A stretch of DNA of 64,000 bases from JAEUIX01 sp046156035 (GTDB taxonomy: Bacteria > Planctomycetota > Phycisphaerae > Phycisphaerales > UBA1924): NCBI GenBank assembly GCA_046156035.1, contig JBJXEW010000044.1:15234-79233 (forward strand). The letters are read 5' to 3'. Positions 8,478 through 16,970 of the stretch are shown piece by piece; position 1 is the first letter of the stretch; each line of letters opens with the position of its first letter. Under the pieces are notes generated by a model, which worked only from the letters and a program-made list of their open reading frames with translations, ran no database searches and was not told the DNA's origin. The position numbers and the translations under genes are program-made.

Positions 8478-9695
8478 CTACTTGACCTTGTCCAGGCGCA
8501 TCTGCTGCTGGATCTGGGCGGTCATGCGGTCGATCTCGTTCTCCCACCCGTCGGGCGAGCCCTGGATGGTGCGAGGGTTGATGGATTCCTTGTACTTGCG
8601 CAGGAGGTCGGTGATGTTGCGGAGGAGGCCCAGTTTCTTGCCGCGGGCCTTGTTGCGTTCGGCCGGGTCCGCGCCGGAAACCTCGGTTTCGTTGAAGGCC
8701 TTCCAGTACCTGGCGAAACTGGCCTCGGCCTCGGCGACATCGTCGGACCAGTTGTTGAAGATGGATTCAGCCTTGGCCTTGACGACGGTGTGGTTGCGAG
8801 CGATGCCCAGTTCGGAGAGCAGTTCGTCCATGGTGTCGACGGTGCCCTTGGAGACACCCAGCGCGAGGGCGTCGCGGGCGTTGAGGGTGAGCACGGCCTT
8901 GCCCTTGCCCCGGATGATGTTCTCGTAGGTGTCCTTGTTCTCGTCCTTCGAGCCGTCGATGGTGAGCACGACGAGGCCCTCTTCGTCTTCGCGCAGGACG
9001 GCCTTGCCGCCGACGAGGTCGTAGGAGAGGATGACCTCGGAGCGGCTCATGCCGCGGATGATGCGGGGGTCGTAGCCGCCCTTGATGGCCAGGCCCTCGG
9101 CGCGGCCGAGGCGGAGGGAATACTGCTTCTCGCGCACGACCTCGTCGCCGCGCCCGTCGAAGGCTTTTTCGAGATAGCCGATGCCGCCGTGGAGCGCGTC
9201 GGAGTGGTAGTAGATGGTGGGGCTGATGAACGGGAGGAAGGCGGGCCCGCCCAGGGCCTTCTTCACCCACATGATGAGTTGCGGCTTCTTCGTCCAGGTG
9301 GCGTCGTCGCGGATGTCGTCGGTCAGCAGCACGCCCAGTTCGCGCACGGTCTCCAGTTGGTTGTAGGCGTTGCCGCCCGTGGCGTTGGCGCTGTCCTGCA
9401 CCTTGCGGCCGCCGAAGGAGAAGTCGAAATCGACCACGCAGATGAGGTAGTCGGGCTGGGCCTTCCTGGCGTCGTCAAGCACGCGCTTGAGCGGCGTGGC
9501 CGAGACGACGCGCCCGATCTCGCCCTTCATCGGGATGACGTAGACGGCCTTGGTCTCGATCTTCTCGACGGCCTCGGTCGGGCTCGCCGGTTGGGCGGGT
9601 GCCGGTGCCGCTGCGGGGGCCTGGGCGTGCGCAACGGCGGCGGCCGTGAGGGTGGCCGCGGCGGCGAAAAGGCGGAGGGACGAGCGGGTGTTCAT
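8478..9695 (-). CDS. exported ClpP-fold paralogue, probably non-catalytic
   Basis: A 405-residue protein with signal peptide (SSLRLFAAAATLTAAAVAHA). It shares architecture with the next gene: VYVIPMKGEIGRVVSATPLK (SppA/NfeD strand 1), YLICVVDFDFSFGG (oxyanion region) and VLTLNARDALALGVSKGTVD. The segment that should carry the nucleophile reads KKALGGPAFLPFISPTIYYH, with no Ser-Ala pair at the expected place, so the active site looks lost or rearranged. The start is the ATG at 9695; an upstream in-frame start exists but would precede the signal peptide. The arrangement suggests a pseudoenzyme partner or a heteromeric complex with the 7256-8404 product. Confidence 0.65.
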   Translation of the reverse strand: MNTRSSLRLFAAAATLTAAAVAHAQAPAAAPAPAQPASPTEAVEKIETKAVYVIPMKGEIGRVVSATPLKRVLDDARKAQPDYLICVVDFDFSFGGRKVQDSANATGGNAYNQLETVRELGVLLTDDIRDDATWTKKPQLIMWVKKALGGPAFLPFISPTIYYHSDALHGGIGYLEKAFDGRGDEVVREKQYSLRLGRAEGLAIKGGYDPRIIRGMSRSEVILSYDLVGGKAVLREDEEGLVVLTIDGSKDENKDTYENIIRGKGKAVLTLNARDALALGVSKGTVDTMDELLSELGIARNHTVVKAKAESIFNNWSDDVAEAEASFARYWKAFNETEVSGADPAERNKARGKKLGLLRNITDLLRKYKESINPRTIQGSPDGWENEIDRMTAQIQQQMRLDKVK

Positions 9696-9799
9696 GATGC
9701 GGACTCCTCGGCAGGGTCGCGGTGGGGTGAGGTTCTCGGGAACGCCGTCTGTTGAGTTCGCCCAAAGCGCGCGGGTGGATGGACCGACCGCCCACAAGG

Positions 9800-11155
9800 T
9801 TAGACGCTCAGGCGGCGGGCGAGTTCCATTCCGGCTTCGCGGGAGTCGATGCGGCCTTCGAGTTGTGCGTCGTACAGGCCGTCGAGAAGGGCTTTGAATG
9901 CGGGTCCGGGCACCAAACCAATCCCTATCAGGTCATCGCCGGTGATAAGGGGTTCGGGTGCGGGCGGCGGATGGGCGAAGGGGTCAGGATGCAAGGAGAT
10001 GGTAAGTTCGGCAAGGCGCGTGGCAACCGCGTTGGCGGTGGGCGTGTCGGCCGGCGTGAGCGTGGCGAACGCGGAGGCGAAGGCCGGATGATGGGCCGTG
10101 CGCTTCTGGAGGGCAACGGAGAGCCCCGGCCACAGGGTGAGCAGGCGAGCGCGGATGGCGAACGTGCCGCTGAGGAGCGCTGCATCGGCGTTGGAGAGAC
10201 ACAGCGCGGCACGGAGGCGCGCGACGGCCGCGGTCACCGTCGTTTCGTGCATGAGCGCGGCCCGGGCGGCGGGCGTGGGGGCGCGGTCGAGCGTCCAGGC
10301 GGCGAGCGTGGTGGCGAAGGGGGCGCTGGCGGGGAGCGCGGCAAGGGTGGGGGTAGCAGCGGCGCTGTGCGCCTCGCCCAGCACGGGGGCATCCAGCCAA
10401 AGGGACTGGATGAGGTGCGCCGCGCACGTGCGTGCGTCGGGCGGCTGCTCGAACATGCGGCGAAGTTCTTCGCCGATGCGTTCCTTGCTGACCCCCGCGA
10501 GTTGCGCCGCGTGGGCGCGGATGGCCGCGCCGGTCGCGGGCTCGATGGTGAAGCCAAGGCGGGCGGCGAAGCGCACCGCGCGCAGGGCCCGCAGGTGGTC
10601 TTCGGCGAGGCGGGCGTCGGGGTTGCCGACGGCGCGGATGAGTTTGGCGCTCAGGTCGGGCACGCCGCGCACGAGGTCGATGACGCGGCCTTGCACGCCC
10701 GCGGCCCGCTCGGTTTCGCCGGGGGCCTCGAGCGGATCGAGGAAGAGGGCGTTGATGGTGAAGTCGCGTCGCGCGGCATCGGCGGGCGCGTCAGCGAAGA
10801 CGACCGAGTCGGGCCGGCGGTTGTCGGCGTAGGGGCCGTCGGAGCGGAAGGTGGCGACCTCGACGGTGATGAGGCTCGGGCGATCCGCGGGAGCAGGGGC
10901 GTGTGCGGGCGGAGCGGGAACGTGAACGAGGGTGACGCCGAACGCCGCGCCGACGTGGTTGGTGCGTGGGAAGAGTGAGCGGACGCGCTCCGGTGTGGCG
11001 TCGGTGGCGATGTCGTAGTCGCTGGGCGCGTGGCCGAGGAGTTCATCGCGCACGCAGCCGCCTGCGAAGTAGGCGGTGTGGCCCGCCTCGCGCAGCGTGC
11101 GCACCACCGATGTGGCGGCGGCGCGGGCGAGCAAGGGGTCGGGTGTGGTGCCCAC
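9800..11155 (-). CDS. CCA-adding enzyme / poly(A) polymerase-type nucleotidyltransferase
   Basis: A class II nucleotidyltransferase of 451 residues from a GTG at 11155. The head domain has FAGGCVRDELLGHAPSDYDI, with the GG and D-x-D catalytic motifs, followed by TDATPERVRSLFP. The neck has the RNA-binding motif DHLRALRAVRFAARLGF. Family members add CCA or A to tRNA 3' ends from CTP and ATP, and CCA versus poly(A) activity cannot be separated by eye. An ATG at 11200 in the same frame would add 15 residues and overlap the upstream AhpD-like gene by 25 nt. Co-direction and near overlap suggest cotranscription with that gene. Confidence 0.88.
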   Translation of the reverse strand: MGTTPDPLLARAAATSVVRTLREAGHTAYFAGGCVRDELLGHAPSDYDIATDATPERVRSLFPRTNHVGAAFGVTLVHVPAPPAHAPAPADRPSLITVEVATFRSDGPYADNRRPDSVVFADAPADAARRDFTINALFLDPLEAPGETERAAGVQGRVIDLVRGVPDLSAKLIRAVGNPDARLAEDHLRALRAVRFAARLGFTIEPATGAAIRAHAAQLAGVSKERIGEELRRMFEQPPDARTCAAHLIQSLWLDAPVLGEAHSAAATPTLAALPASAPFATTLAAWTLDRAPTPAARAALMHETTVTAAVARLRAALCLSNADAALLSGTFAIRARLLTLWPGLSVALQKRTAHHPAFASAFATLTPADTPTANAVATRLAELTISLHPDPFAHPPPAPEPLITGDDLIGIGLVPGPAFKALLDGLYDAQLEGRIDSREAGMELARRLSV

Positions 11156-11175
11156 GGGGAGAGGGTACCGTGCCC

Positions 11176-11544
11176 TCAGCCGGGCCTGCGGGCGCGGCAC
11201 TCATCGAGGAAATCGACAGCGCGGCGGAGGTGGGGGATGACGATGGAGCCGCCGACGATGAGGCCCACGTCGAGGGTCTCCCAGATCTGTTCGTCGGTGC
11301 AGCCCTCGGCCACGCAGCGGTCGATGTGGTACGCCACGCAGTCGTCGCAGCGGAGGACGAGGGAGGCGACGAGGCCGAGGAGTTCCTTGGTGGGCACGTC
11401 GAGCGCGCCAGCCTTGTAGGTGGCGGTGTCGAGCGCGAAGAAGCGGCGCGTGTTGAGCGTGCCGGAAACGCGTCCCGGCGCATCGGTCAGGATGCGGTCG
11501 TTGAGGCGGGACCGGAAGTTCTGAAACTGCTCGTAGCGGCTCAT
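11176..11544 (-). CDS. AhpD/carboxymuconolactone decarboxylase-like protein
   Basis: A 122-residue protein with the AhpD-fold signature: KELLGLVASLVLRCDDCVAY followed by HIDRCVAEGCTDEQIWETLD. The CxxC pair (CDDC) and the following His (HID) are the redox/proton-relay residues of alkylhydroperoxidase-like proteins. The length fits the small single-domain class. It sits 17 bp downstream of the pilus operon's last gene and overlaps or abuts the nucleotidyltransferase gene. It is likely a peroxidase-type detoxification protein, but the substrate is unknown. Confidence 0.88.
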   Translation of the reverse strand: MSRYEQFQNFRSRLNDRILTDAPGRVSGTLNTRRFFALDTATYKAGALDVPTKELLGLVASLVLRCDDCVAYHIDRCVAEGCTDEQIWETLDVGLIVGGSIVIPHLRRAVDFLDECRARRPG

Positions 11545-11561
11545 GCGCGAGCGTAGGGCCG

Positions 11562-12800
11562 TTACTGGATGAGTTGGGTGTAGGAGTTCGCCTCGACGAC
11601 CATGGTGGGGCCGGTGCGGAAGCCGGGGGGCGGGTTCGTGAACAGGTCCGGGTCGTTCTTGATGATGAGCGAGCCGGTGACGGTGGCTGTGCCGGGGGTG
11701 ACGAGGGCACCCTGGATGGTGGTGACCTGCTTGGTGTTGACGTTGCCGGAGGCATAGGCGATGCCGCGGATCCTGGAGGGATAGGAGTCGGTCTTGTCGG
11801 AGTCGCTGGGCGTGAGCCCGATGCCCGACGGGTTGAGGTTGACGTTCACGCCGGCCTCGGTCAGCGCCGCGGCGCTGGTGTCGATGGTGACGGGGCCGTC
11901 GGCGATGAGGGCGGGGTAGCCGGTGGTGAAGGGCTCCCACGAGACCGAGCCCGAGATGGTGACCCCTCCGGAGGCGTTCAGGAGGATGAGCGTGCCGACG
12001 ATCCGGCAGTCTTTGATGGTGAGCGGAAGGCCGAGGCAGTTCACGACGTACACGCCATCGGCCGCGTTGGCCACGCCGAAGGGGTTGGTGCCCGGCGCGA
12101 TCACGGCTTTGGAGAACGTGCCCAGGGTGAGCAGCGAGGTCAAGCCGACGGGGCGGCCCGACGTGTAGGCGCTGCTGGCGGCCGCGAACGTGGGGATCGT
12201 CGGCGCTGCGCCGGTGGTGCGTGTGCTGTTGTACGTGGAGCCGGTGGCGGCGGTGACGGACTGGACAGGGGCGAGGATGCTGGAGGTGGTGGCGGTGGTG
12301 GTTGCGCCGCCGATGACGGTGTTGGTCGTGGAGACCGAGGCGGTGGTGAAGGTGATGGCGCCCTTGGCGACGAGCGAACCGGTGATAGCGGGCATGCGAG
12401 AGAAGACCGGATTGGCCTTGGCACGGGCGAACTGCTTCGCCTGCCCGAGCGTGGCCGAGGACTCGAGCACGATCGGCTGGTCGGTCTTGTTGGTCAGGTT
12501 CCCGTCGATCGGGTCGGAGGCGTTGAGCGTGATGACGCCCTTGCCGACGGTGGTGGCGGCGATCCAGGCACCGTTGGCAGGAACGGTGGTGCGGGCGGGG
12601 TCGTCGTTGATGACCTGCAGGCCCAGTTCAATGGCGGACCGGGCCAGCAGACGCGCGTGGGCGGCGTCGTCGCTGGTCTGCGTGCCGCGCCGGGCGGCGC
12701 GCTGCAGTTCGAAGCCGCCCATCACCATCGCCACGACGGCGACCACGGTGAAGAGGACGATCACGTAGATGCTGCCCTTGCGTGAAGAGCGCAGGGTCAT
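11562..12800 (-). CDS. PilX/GspK-like minor pilin or pilus assembly protein
   Basis: A 412-residue protein with an N-terminal leader and hydrophobic helix, RKGSIYVIVLFTVVAVVAMV, preceded by MTLRSS. This resembles PilX/GspK-type class III leaders with G^S cleavage and without the canonical Glu5. The rest is a long Ser/Thr/Gly-rich beta region (VIGGATTTATTSSILAPVQS). It is the last gene of the pilus operon and overlaps the preceding GspI/PilV-like gene by 4 nt (ATGA at 12797-12800). The large size fits GspK-type proteins that sit at the pseudopilus tip, but that role is inferred from position and leader only. Confidence 0.65.
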   Translation of the reverse strand: MTLRSSRKGSIYVIVLFTVVAVVAMVMGGFELQRAARRGTQTSDDAAHARLLARSAIELGLQVINDDPARTTVPANGAWIAATTVGKGVITLNASDPIDGNLTNKTDQPIVLESSATLGQAKQFARAKANPVFSRMPAITGSLVAKGAITFTTASVSTTNTVIGGATTTATTSSILAPVQSVTAATGSTYNSTRTTGAAPTIPTFAAASSAYTSGRPVGLTSLLTLGTFSKAVIAPGTNPFGVANAADGVYVVNCLGLPLTIKDCRIVGTLILLNASGGVTISGSVSWEPFTTGYPALIADGPVTIDTSAAALTEAGVNVNLNPSGIGLTPSDSDKTDSYPSRIRGIAYASGNVNTKQVTTIQGALVTPGTATVTGSLIIKNDPDLFTNPPPGFRTGPTMVVEANSYTQLIQ

Positions 12801-13381
12801 GGTGCGGCTCCGAAGGCGATGGTGCTGCTGGTGGAGCGCGTGCCGGACGTGTTGGGGGGGGTGAGCACGGAGGTGTCGAAGGCGCGGGCTCGCAGCGCGG
12901 CGGCGGTGGCGAGCGTGCGCGTGCCGCGCTTCACTGAGACAGTGATGAGGACGGCGCCCTTGTCTGTGCCCGAGGTGGTGTTCGGGGTGGCGGGCACGAC
13001 GTAGGCAAGGGTGACGGCGCGGCCGAACGCCGGCGCGCCGGCGAGGGCGACCCCGGCCTTGTCGGTGGGTTTGGATTCCACCCAGCCCCCGTAGTCGCCG
13101 ACGTTGTCGAAGAGCGAACGGTTGCCGGTGACCTCTCCGGCCGCGGGCGTGAGCGTGCAGGTCGCCGTCTGCGGGTCGTTGTACGGGAGTTGGAGGACCT
13201 CGTCGATGAGGCTCTGGGCCAGGCGCGAGGCGAGCGCGTGCTCGGAGGTCTGCGAGCGCGAGAGGGCCACGGCCCCCACACCGTTGAGCGTGGCGACCAG
13301 GAGCGTGCCGATGAGGATCGTGGCCAGGGCGGTCTCGATGAGGCTGAACGCCCGGACGGGTCTGGACTGGATGGGGTTCAC
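12797..13381 (-). CDS. PilV/GspI-like prepilin
   Basis: A 194-residue protein starting with GTG at 13381 that overlaps the stop of the preceding gene (GTGA). Its leader reads VNPIQSRPVRA^FSLIETALA, then a hydrophobic helix, i.e. a type IV prepilin N-terminus with Glu5 and Ala at -1. A second region (SQTSEHALASRLAQSLIDEV) follows the helix, as in GspI/PilV proteins, which often have an ALASR-type motif. The GTG start is supported because every neighbouring junction in this operon also has a 4-nt overlap. Confidence 0.78.
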   Translation of the reverse strand: MNPIQSRPVRAFSLIETALATILIGTLLVATLNGVGAVALSRSQTSEHALASRLAQSLIDEVLQLPYNDPQTATCTLTPAAGEVTGNRSLFDNVGDYGGWVESKPTDKAGVALAGAPAFGRAVTLAYVVPATPNTTSGTDKGAVLITVSVKRGTRTLATAAALRARAFDTSVLTPPNTSGTRSTSSTIAFGAAP

Positions 13382-14484
13382 GGCTGCACTCCGGGACGAT
13401 TCAGCGGCAGAGCGGAGGCACGCACCGTGGGGGCGTTGTCGCTCTCGGCCCGCAAGGAGATGAGCACGCGTTCGAGGTTGGATGCGGTGGCGATGGTGGT
13501 GACGGGTGAGGTGACCTGGCCGTACACCGTGCATTCCATGGACTTGGAGGTGGTGCGAGCCCAGTCGCTCTTGTCGTCCTCCCCCGTGATGAGCGCGCCC
13601 CCGACGGGCGAAGCGGCGGAGATGACCGGCGCGGCCGCGGCGAAGGAGCCGTCGCGGTGGGCGACCATGATGCAGTACGTGGTGCCCGGGACGAGACCGG
13701 TGACGTTCGAGACGGTGTAGTTCACCAGCGCGCCGGACGTGACTGAGGTCTCGTTGATCGTGGTCTGCCAGAGGATGGTGGAAGTGGGAAGGCCGGCGGT
13801 GTCCACGGCGCGGATCTGCAACGCAACCTGGCCGGTGACGACGCCGTAATCGTCGAGGCGGATGCCGATGCGGGTGATGCTCCACGACGTGGCCTCGGCG
13901 GGGAGGACGGGGCGGAAAGACTGGCCGATGGACTCCGGGTCGGTGATCGGGGTGAACGTGGAGGACCCGGTGATCGAGAGGATGGTTTGCTCGCTGGCGG
14001 TTCCGCCGCCGGCCGAGCCGCTGGTGGTGGTGGCCAGTTCGTAGCCCAGCGTGAGATCGCGCACGTTGGTGAGCAGGGTCTCGGTGGAGGTGCCGTTGAC
14101 AGTTCGGGTGAGTGCGGTGCCCTTGACGCCGCTCCAGGCGATCGCCACGGACTCGCTCTGGCCGTCGGCATCGCGATCCGGGAGCGTGAGCGAGATGGAG
14201 CGGGCATCGCCGGTGGAGACCTGCGTGGCGTAGGCGATGTCGGCGGCGATGATGTCAACGGCACGTGCCGCGGCGGGGGCGGCGGTGAGCGTGGATTGGC
14301 CCGCGGGCAGGGCCCTTGACGCGAGCACGAAGACCGACCCCAGGGCCGTGGCCAGGATGCTCATGGCCGAGAGGGCGACGAGCAGTTCGATGAGCGTGAA
14401 GGCCCGCGCGGCGTGGGTGCCCGGGATGGCGCGGTTGCGGTGGTGCATGGCGGGGAGGTGCGGCCTGGGGTGTGGGGCGATCAT
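13378..14484 (-). CDS. PilW/GspJ-like prepilin
   Basis: A 368-residue protein from the ATG at 14484, which overlaps the previous stop (ATGA). An internal ATG at 14448 would give a shorter, more usual leader. The prepilin motif is HAARA^FTLIELLVALSAMS. The N-terminal third resembles PilW/GspJ. The C-terminal half has a fibronectin/choice-of-anchor-like stretch (IGQSFRPVLP, SWSITRIGIRLDDYG, VPGTTYCIMVAH) seen in exported planctomycete proteins, so this may be a minor pilin fused to an adhesive domain. It is probably an initiation/tip component, a role inferred from gene order. Confidence 0.75.
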   Translation of the reverse strand: MIAPHPRPHLPAMHHRNRAIPGTHAARAFTLIELLVALSAMSILATALGSVFVLASRALPAGQSTLTAAPAAARAVDIIAADIAYATQVSTGDARSISLTLPDRDADGQSESVAIAWSGVKGTALTRTVNGTSTETLLTNVRDLTLGYELATTTSGSAGGGTASEQTILSITGSSTFTPITDPESIGQSFRPVLPAEATSWSITRIGIRLDDYGVVTGQVALQIRAVDTAGLPTSTILWQTTINETSVTSGALVNYTVSNVTGLVPGTTYCIMVAHRDGSFAAAAPVISAASPVGGALITGEDDKSDWARTTSKSMECTVYGQVTSPVTTIATASNLERVLISLRAESDNAPTVRASALPLNRPGVQP

Positions 14485-15113
14485 TCCAGCAGCATCGCGC
14501 CTTCGGTCTGTCCGCTGCCGCCGGTGTCGGGCGGCGCGAAGACGACCTCGACGACCTGGCCCGTGTCGGGGAGCGTGATGACGGCACCATCGGCCACCTT
14601 GAGGCCGGCGATGGACAGGGAGCCGGTTTTGCTCCCCACGGTGATGGTGACGGTTCGCCCGCCCAGGGTCAGGCGGACGGTGCCGCCCGCGAGGGGCTGG
14701 CCGTAGCCATCGAAGGCGAGGGACTTGGCGCCTGCGAAGTCGGCGGTGATGGTGGTCAGGGCGTAGGGGTCGGCCGCGAGGTTCACGCTGTAGTTGCCGG
14801 CCTTGCGGTCGATCGTGGTGACATTGGCGATGGTGTAGGAACGGGCCGAGGTGTTGAACGTGAGTGTGCGCTGGCTGCTGGACGCACGCGCGGCGGACTG
14901 GGCCAGGGCGATATCGGTGAGCACGCGGCGTGCGGCGGATTCCAGGCGCTGGTTGGTCGCGGCCCGGGCGAAGCGCGGAACGGCCACGCCGGCGAGGGTC
15001 GCGAGGATCGCGACAACGACGAGCAGTTCGATGAGCGAAAAAGCGCACGCCCGGCTGCGCCACCGTGTGGGCGCGACCGGGCGTGCGATCACGAACGACT
15101 TGGTGTTGGGCAT
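14481..15113 (-). CDS. GspH/FimT-like prepilin
   Basis: A 210-residue protein with prepilin motif RACA^FSLIELLVVVAILATL (Ala at -1, Glu5 kept). The following RLESAARRVLTDIALAQSAA plus the beta-rich tail match the GspH/FimT domain. It lies 4 bp after the major pilin stop and overlaps the next gene by 4 nt. It is likely a pseudopilin/minor pilin that helps start fibre assembly. Confidence 0.8.
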   Translation of the reverse strand: MPNTKSFVIARPVAPTRWRSRACAFSLIELLVVVAILATLAGVAVPRFARAATNQRLESAARRVLTDIALAQSAARASSSQRTLTFNTSARSYTIANVTTIDRKAGNYSVNLAADPYALTTITADFAGAKSLAFDGYGQPLAGGTVRLTLGGRTVTITVGSKTGSLSIAGLKVADGAVITLPDTGQVVEVVFAPPDTGGSGQTEGAMLLE

Positions 15114-15117
15114 GGGA

Positions 15118-15582
15118 TCAATACGTGCTGTACAGCACGCCGCGGGCGTCCTGCTCGGTCGTGGTGTTGGCGGTGATGGTGCCGGTGGCCTCGATGTAGA
15201 TCCAGCCGACCGAGGCACCGGTGGCTGCGGCGATGCCGACCTGGCCCTTCTTGCTGCCCACGGGCAGGGCGGGAATCTCGCGGATGTAGGGGCCGTAGAT
15301 GAAGTCGGTCGTGCGGGTGGCGTTGGCGGTGCCGTCGATCTTGGTGAAGGTCGTGAGTTGAGCGGCGATGGTGCCGTCGTCGGGGAAGACGTTGTCGTGC
15401 TCGGTGTAGAAGAGGTCGATGCCGTTGCGGAGCTGACGCAGGTTGCTCTGCAGCGAGGCGTCGGCCGCGCCGGCCGCGCCGCGGCTCATGCGGGGGATCG
15501 CGATCGCGGCGATGATGCCGATGATCACGACGACAATCACGAGTTCGATCAGACTGAATGCGGAGCGTGCGGTGCGGGCCAT
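15118..15582 (-). CDS. major type IV pilin / GspG-like pseudopilin
   Basis: A 154-residue prepilin with a short 8-residue leader: MARTARSA^FSLIELVIVVVI, with Glu5 and a long hydrophobic helix. The C-terminal domain contains LRQLRNGIDLFYTEHDNVFP, a GspG/PilA-like motif. A strong ribosome binding site (GAGGAGG, 7 nt before ATG) and 145 bp of upstream spacing set it apart from its tightly coupled neighbours, as expected for the most abundant subunit. It is cleaved by a prepilin peptidase that is not in this window. Confidence 0.85.
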   Translation of the reverse strand: MARTARSAFSLIELVIVVVIIGIIAAIAIPRMSRGAAGAADASLQSNLRQLRNGIDLFYTEHDNVFPDDGTIAAQLTTFTKIDGTANATRTTDFIYGPYIREIPALPVGSKKGQVGIAAATGASVGWIYIEATGTITANTTTEQDARGVLYSTY

Positions 15583-15727
15583 GTGGGTGCCTCCTCGGGC
15601 GTGTATGGGTGGACGATGCAACACTGGGTGCTGTCCGAGGAGATCGGCACGGTCGCTGCGCGGCTTGAGCGCGCGGGGACGGGGAAATCGGTGCAGTCGT
15701 TGATCGCTGTGCGGGTGGTGCGGGCCG

Positions 15728-16261
15728 TCAGCGCCCCGGAGCCGATAACTTCGCTTCGTGGCGCTGGCCCTCGCGTTCGAAGACCGCGGCGCGTGCGGAG
15801 ACGCTCACAAGCGTCCAGCCTCGGATGCGTTGGCCCACCCGAACGAACGCCCCGTCCACTTTCGCCCGGGCACCGTCGGCACCCACCACGATGGCCGACA
15901 GGTGGGGGTTGAAGGTCTCTCCTTCCGCGGTTGCCGCATCGGCCCCGCCTTTGACGGCCTTCGCGGCCAGAAGCGCCTTGGCCCAGGAATCCGGCAGCAG
16001 CATGGCATCCTGCACGGGGCCGGAGGTGGCGGGCACCGCGGCCAGGCGCTGGGCGAGCGAGATCAGCGACGCCGCCTGCGTGTTCGCGGGCGAGGCGGAG
16101 CGGAAGACGGCCGCGTCTTCGTCGGGCAGCATGCCCTCCGCGGCGCTGGAGGCCCGGGGGCCCGAGAGCGCGCCGCTGAGCACCGTGCGATCAAGGGCGA
16201 GACCCCCGATGGTGGTGCCGAGCGTGAGAAGGACCGCGGTGTTTCGCCTCGTGAGTTGCAC
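15728..16261 (-). CDS. PilP/GspC-like pilus assembly protein
   Basis: A 177-residue protein from a GTG at 16261 (VQLTRRNTAVLLTLGTTIGG), a short basic N-terminus plus one transmembrane helix. The C-terminal domain NPHLSAIVVGADGARAKVDG, followed by FVRVGQRIRGWTLVSVSAR and AAVFEREGQRHEAKL, has the strand pattern of the PilP/GspC HR domain that contacts the secretin. Its position directly after pilO fits the PilMNOP order. No ATG exists in this frame near the start, so the GTG is inferred from the hydrophobic segment and spacing (31 nt from the pilO stop). Confidence 0.7.
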   Translation of the reverse strand: MQLTRRNTAVLLTLGTTIGGLALDRTVLSGALSGPRASSAAEGMLPDEDAAVFRSASPANTQAASLISLAQRLAAVPATSGPVQDAMLLPDSWAKALLAAKAVKGGADAATAEGETFNPHLSAIVVGADGARAKVDGAFVRVGQRIRGWTLVSVSARAAVFEREGQRHEAKLSAPGR

Positions 16262-16292
16262 GAAGAGAGTGGACGATTCAGAGCGCGACGTG

Positions 16293-16970
16293 TCAAGGAA
16301 TCTGAGGCGGCCGTGTGGCCGTGGTGGCCGCAGAGCCGTTGCCTCTTGCGCGATCCGCAGAGGCCGCAGGGTCGGTGGCGTGCGGAAGGGCGTGCCAGAG
16401 CAGGTCGAGCGTGAAGGAGGCGTCGGCGGTGCGTTGGCCGCGGGGCCCGGTGGTTTCCGGACTCTGCGAGGCGTGGATGGTGAAGGCGACGACGGCGGTC
16501 GTGGGCTCGGTGGTGTGGAGTTGTTCAAGGAGGCTCGCCACGGCCGGGTACGTGCCCGAGCCGGTGACGTGCAGGGGCACGGTCGAGAACTTCGGCCCCG
16601 TCTGCACCTTGCCGGGGGCGATCTGGTCGAGCGTGATGGAGCGTTGCGCTGCGAGCGTGGCGAGGGCGCCCAGGTGCTCGTTCAAGGCCGACACCGGGCG
16701 CAGCATCACCCTGTTGGAGGCGAGTTGCAGCGTGAGTTCGGCGGCGCGCTTGCGCAGAGAGTCGAGTTGAGCCCGGGCGGAATCAGCCCGGTCTCGGGCG
16801 CTGAGGCCGGCCGCGGCCTGCTCGCGTGCCTGGGCGCGGTGAGCCCAAAGGGGGCCGAAGGCGGCGAAGCCGCCGGCGAGCGTGAGTGCCGCGCAAAGAG
16901 CGGCACCCGCGGCGTGGACGGTTGCGGGCCTGGGCGTGGCGGGCGGCATGAACGCGGGGGGCGTGCTCAT
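16293..16970 (-). CDS. pilO: PilO-like inner-membrane platform protein
   Basis: A 225-residue protein with one N-terminal transmembrane helix (AAGALCAALTLAGGFAAFGP) followed by a coiled-coil (RDRADSARAQLDSLRKRAAE) and a ferredoxin-like C-terminal domain (LEQLHTTEPTTAVVAFTIHA), the standard PilO plan. It overlaps pilN by 4 nt (ATGA at 16967-16970). PilO pairs with PilN in the periplasm to form the alignment complex. Confidence 0.75.
   Translation of the reverse strand: MSTPPAFMPPATPRPATVHAAGAALCAALTLAGGFAAFGPLWAHRAQAREQAAAGLSARDRADSARAQLDSLRKRAAELTLQLASNRVMLRPVSALNEHLGALATLAAQRSITLDQIAPGKVQTGPKFSTVPLHVTGSGTYPAVASLLEQLHTTEPTTAVVAFTIHASQSPETTGPRGQRTADASFTLDLLWHALPHATDPAASADRARGNGSAATTATRPPQIP

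Noticed and set aside
7926..9755. Plus-strand open frame of 609 codons
   Set aside because: Antisense to the ClpP-like pair, whose signal peptides and motifs are clear.
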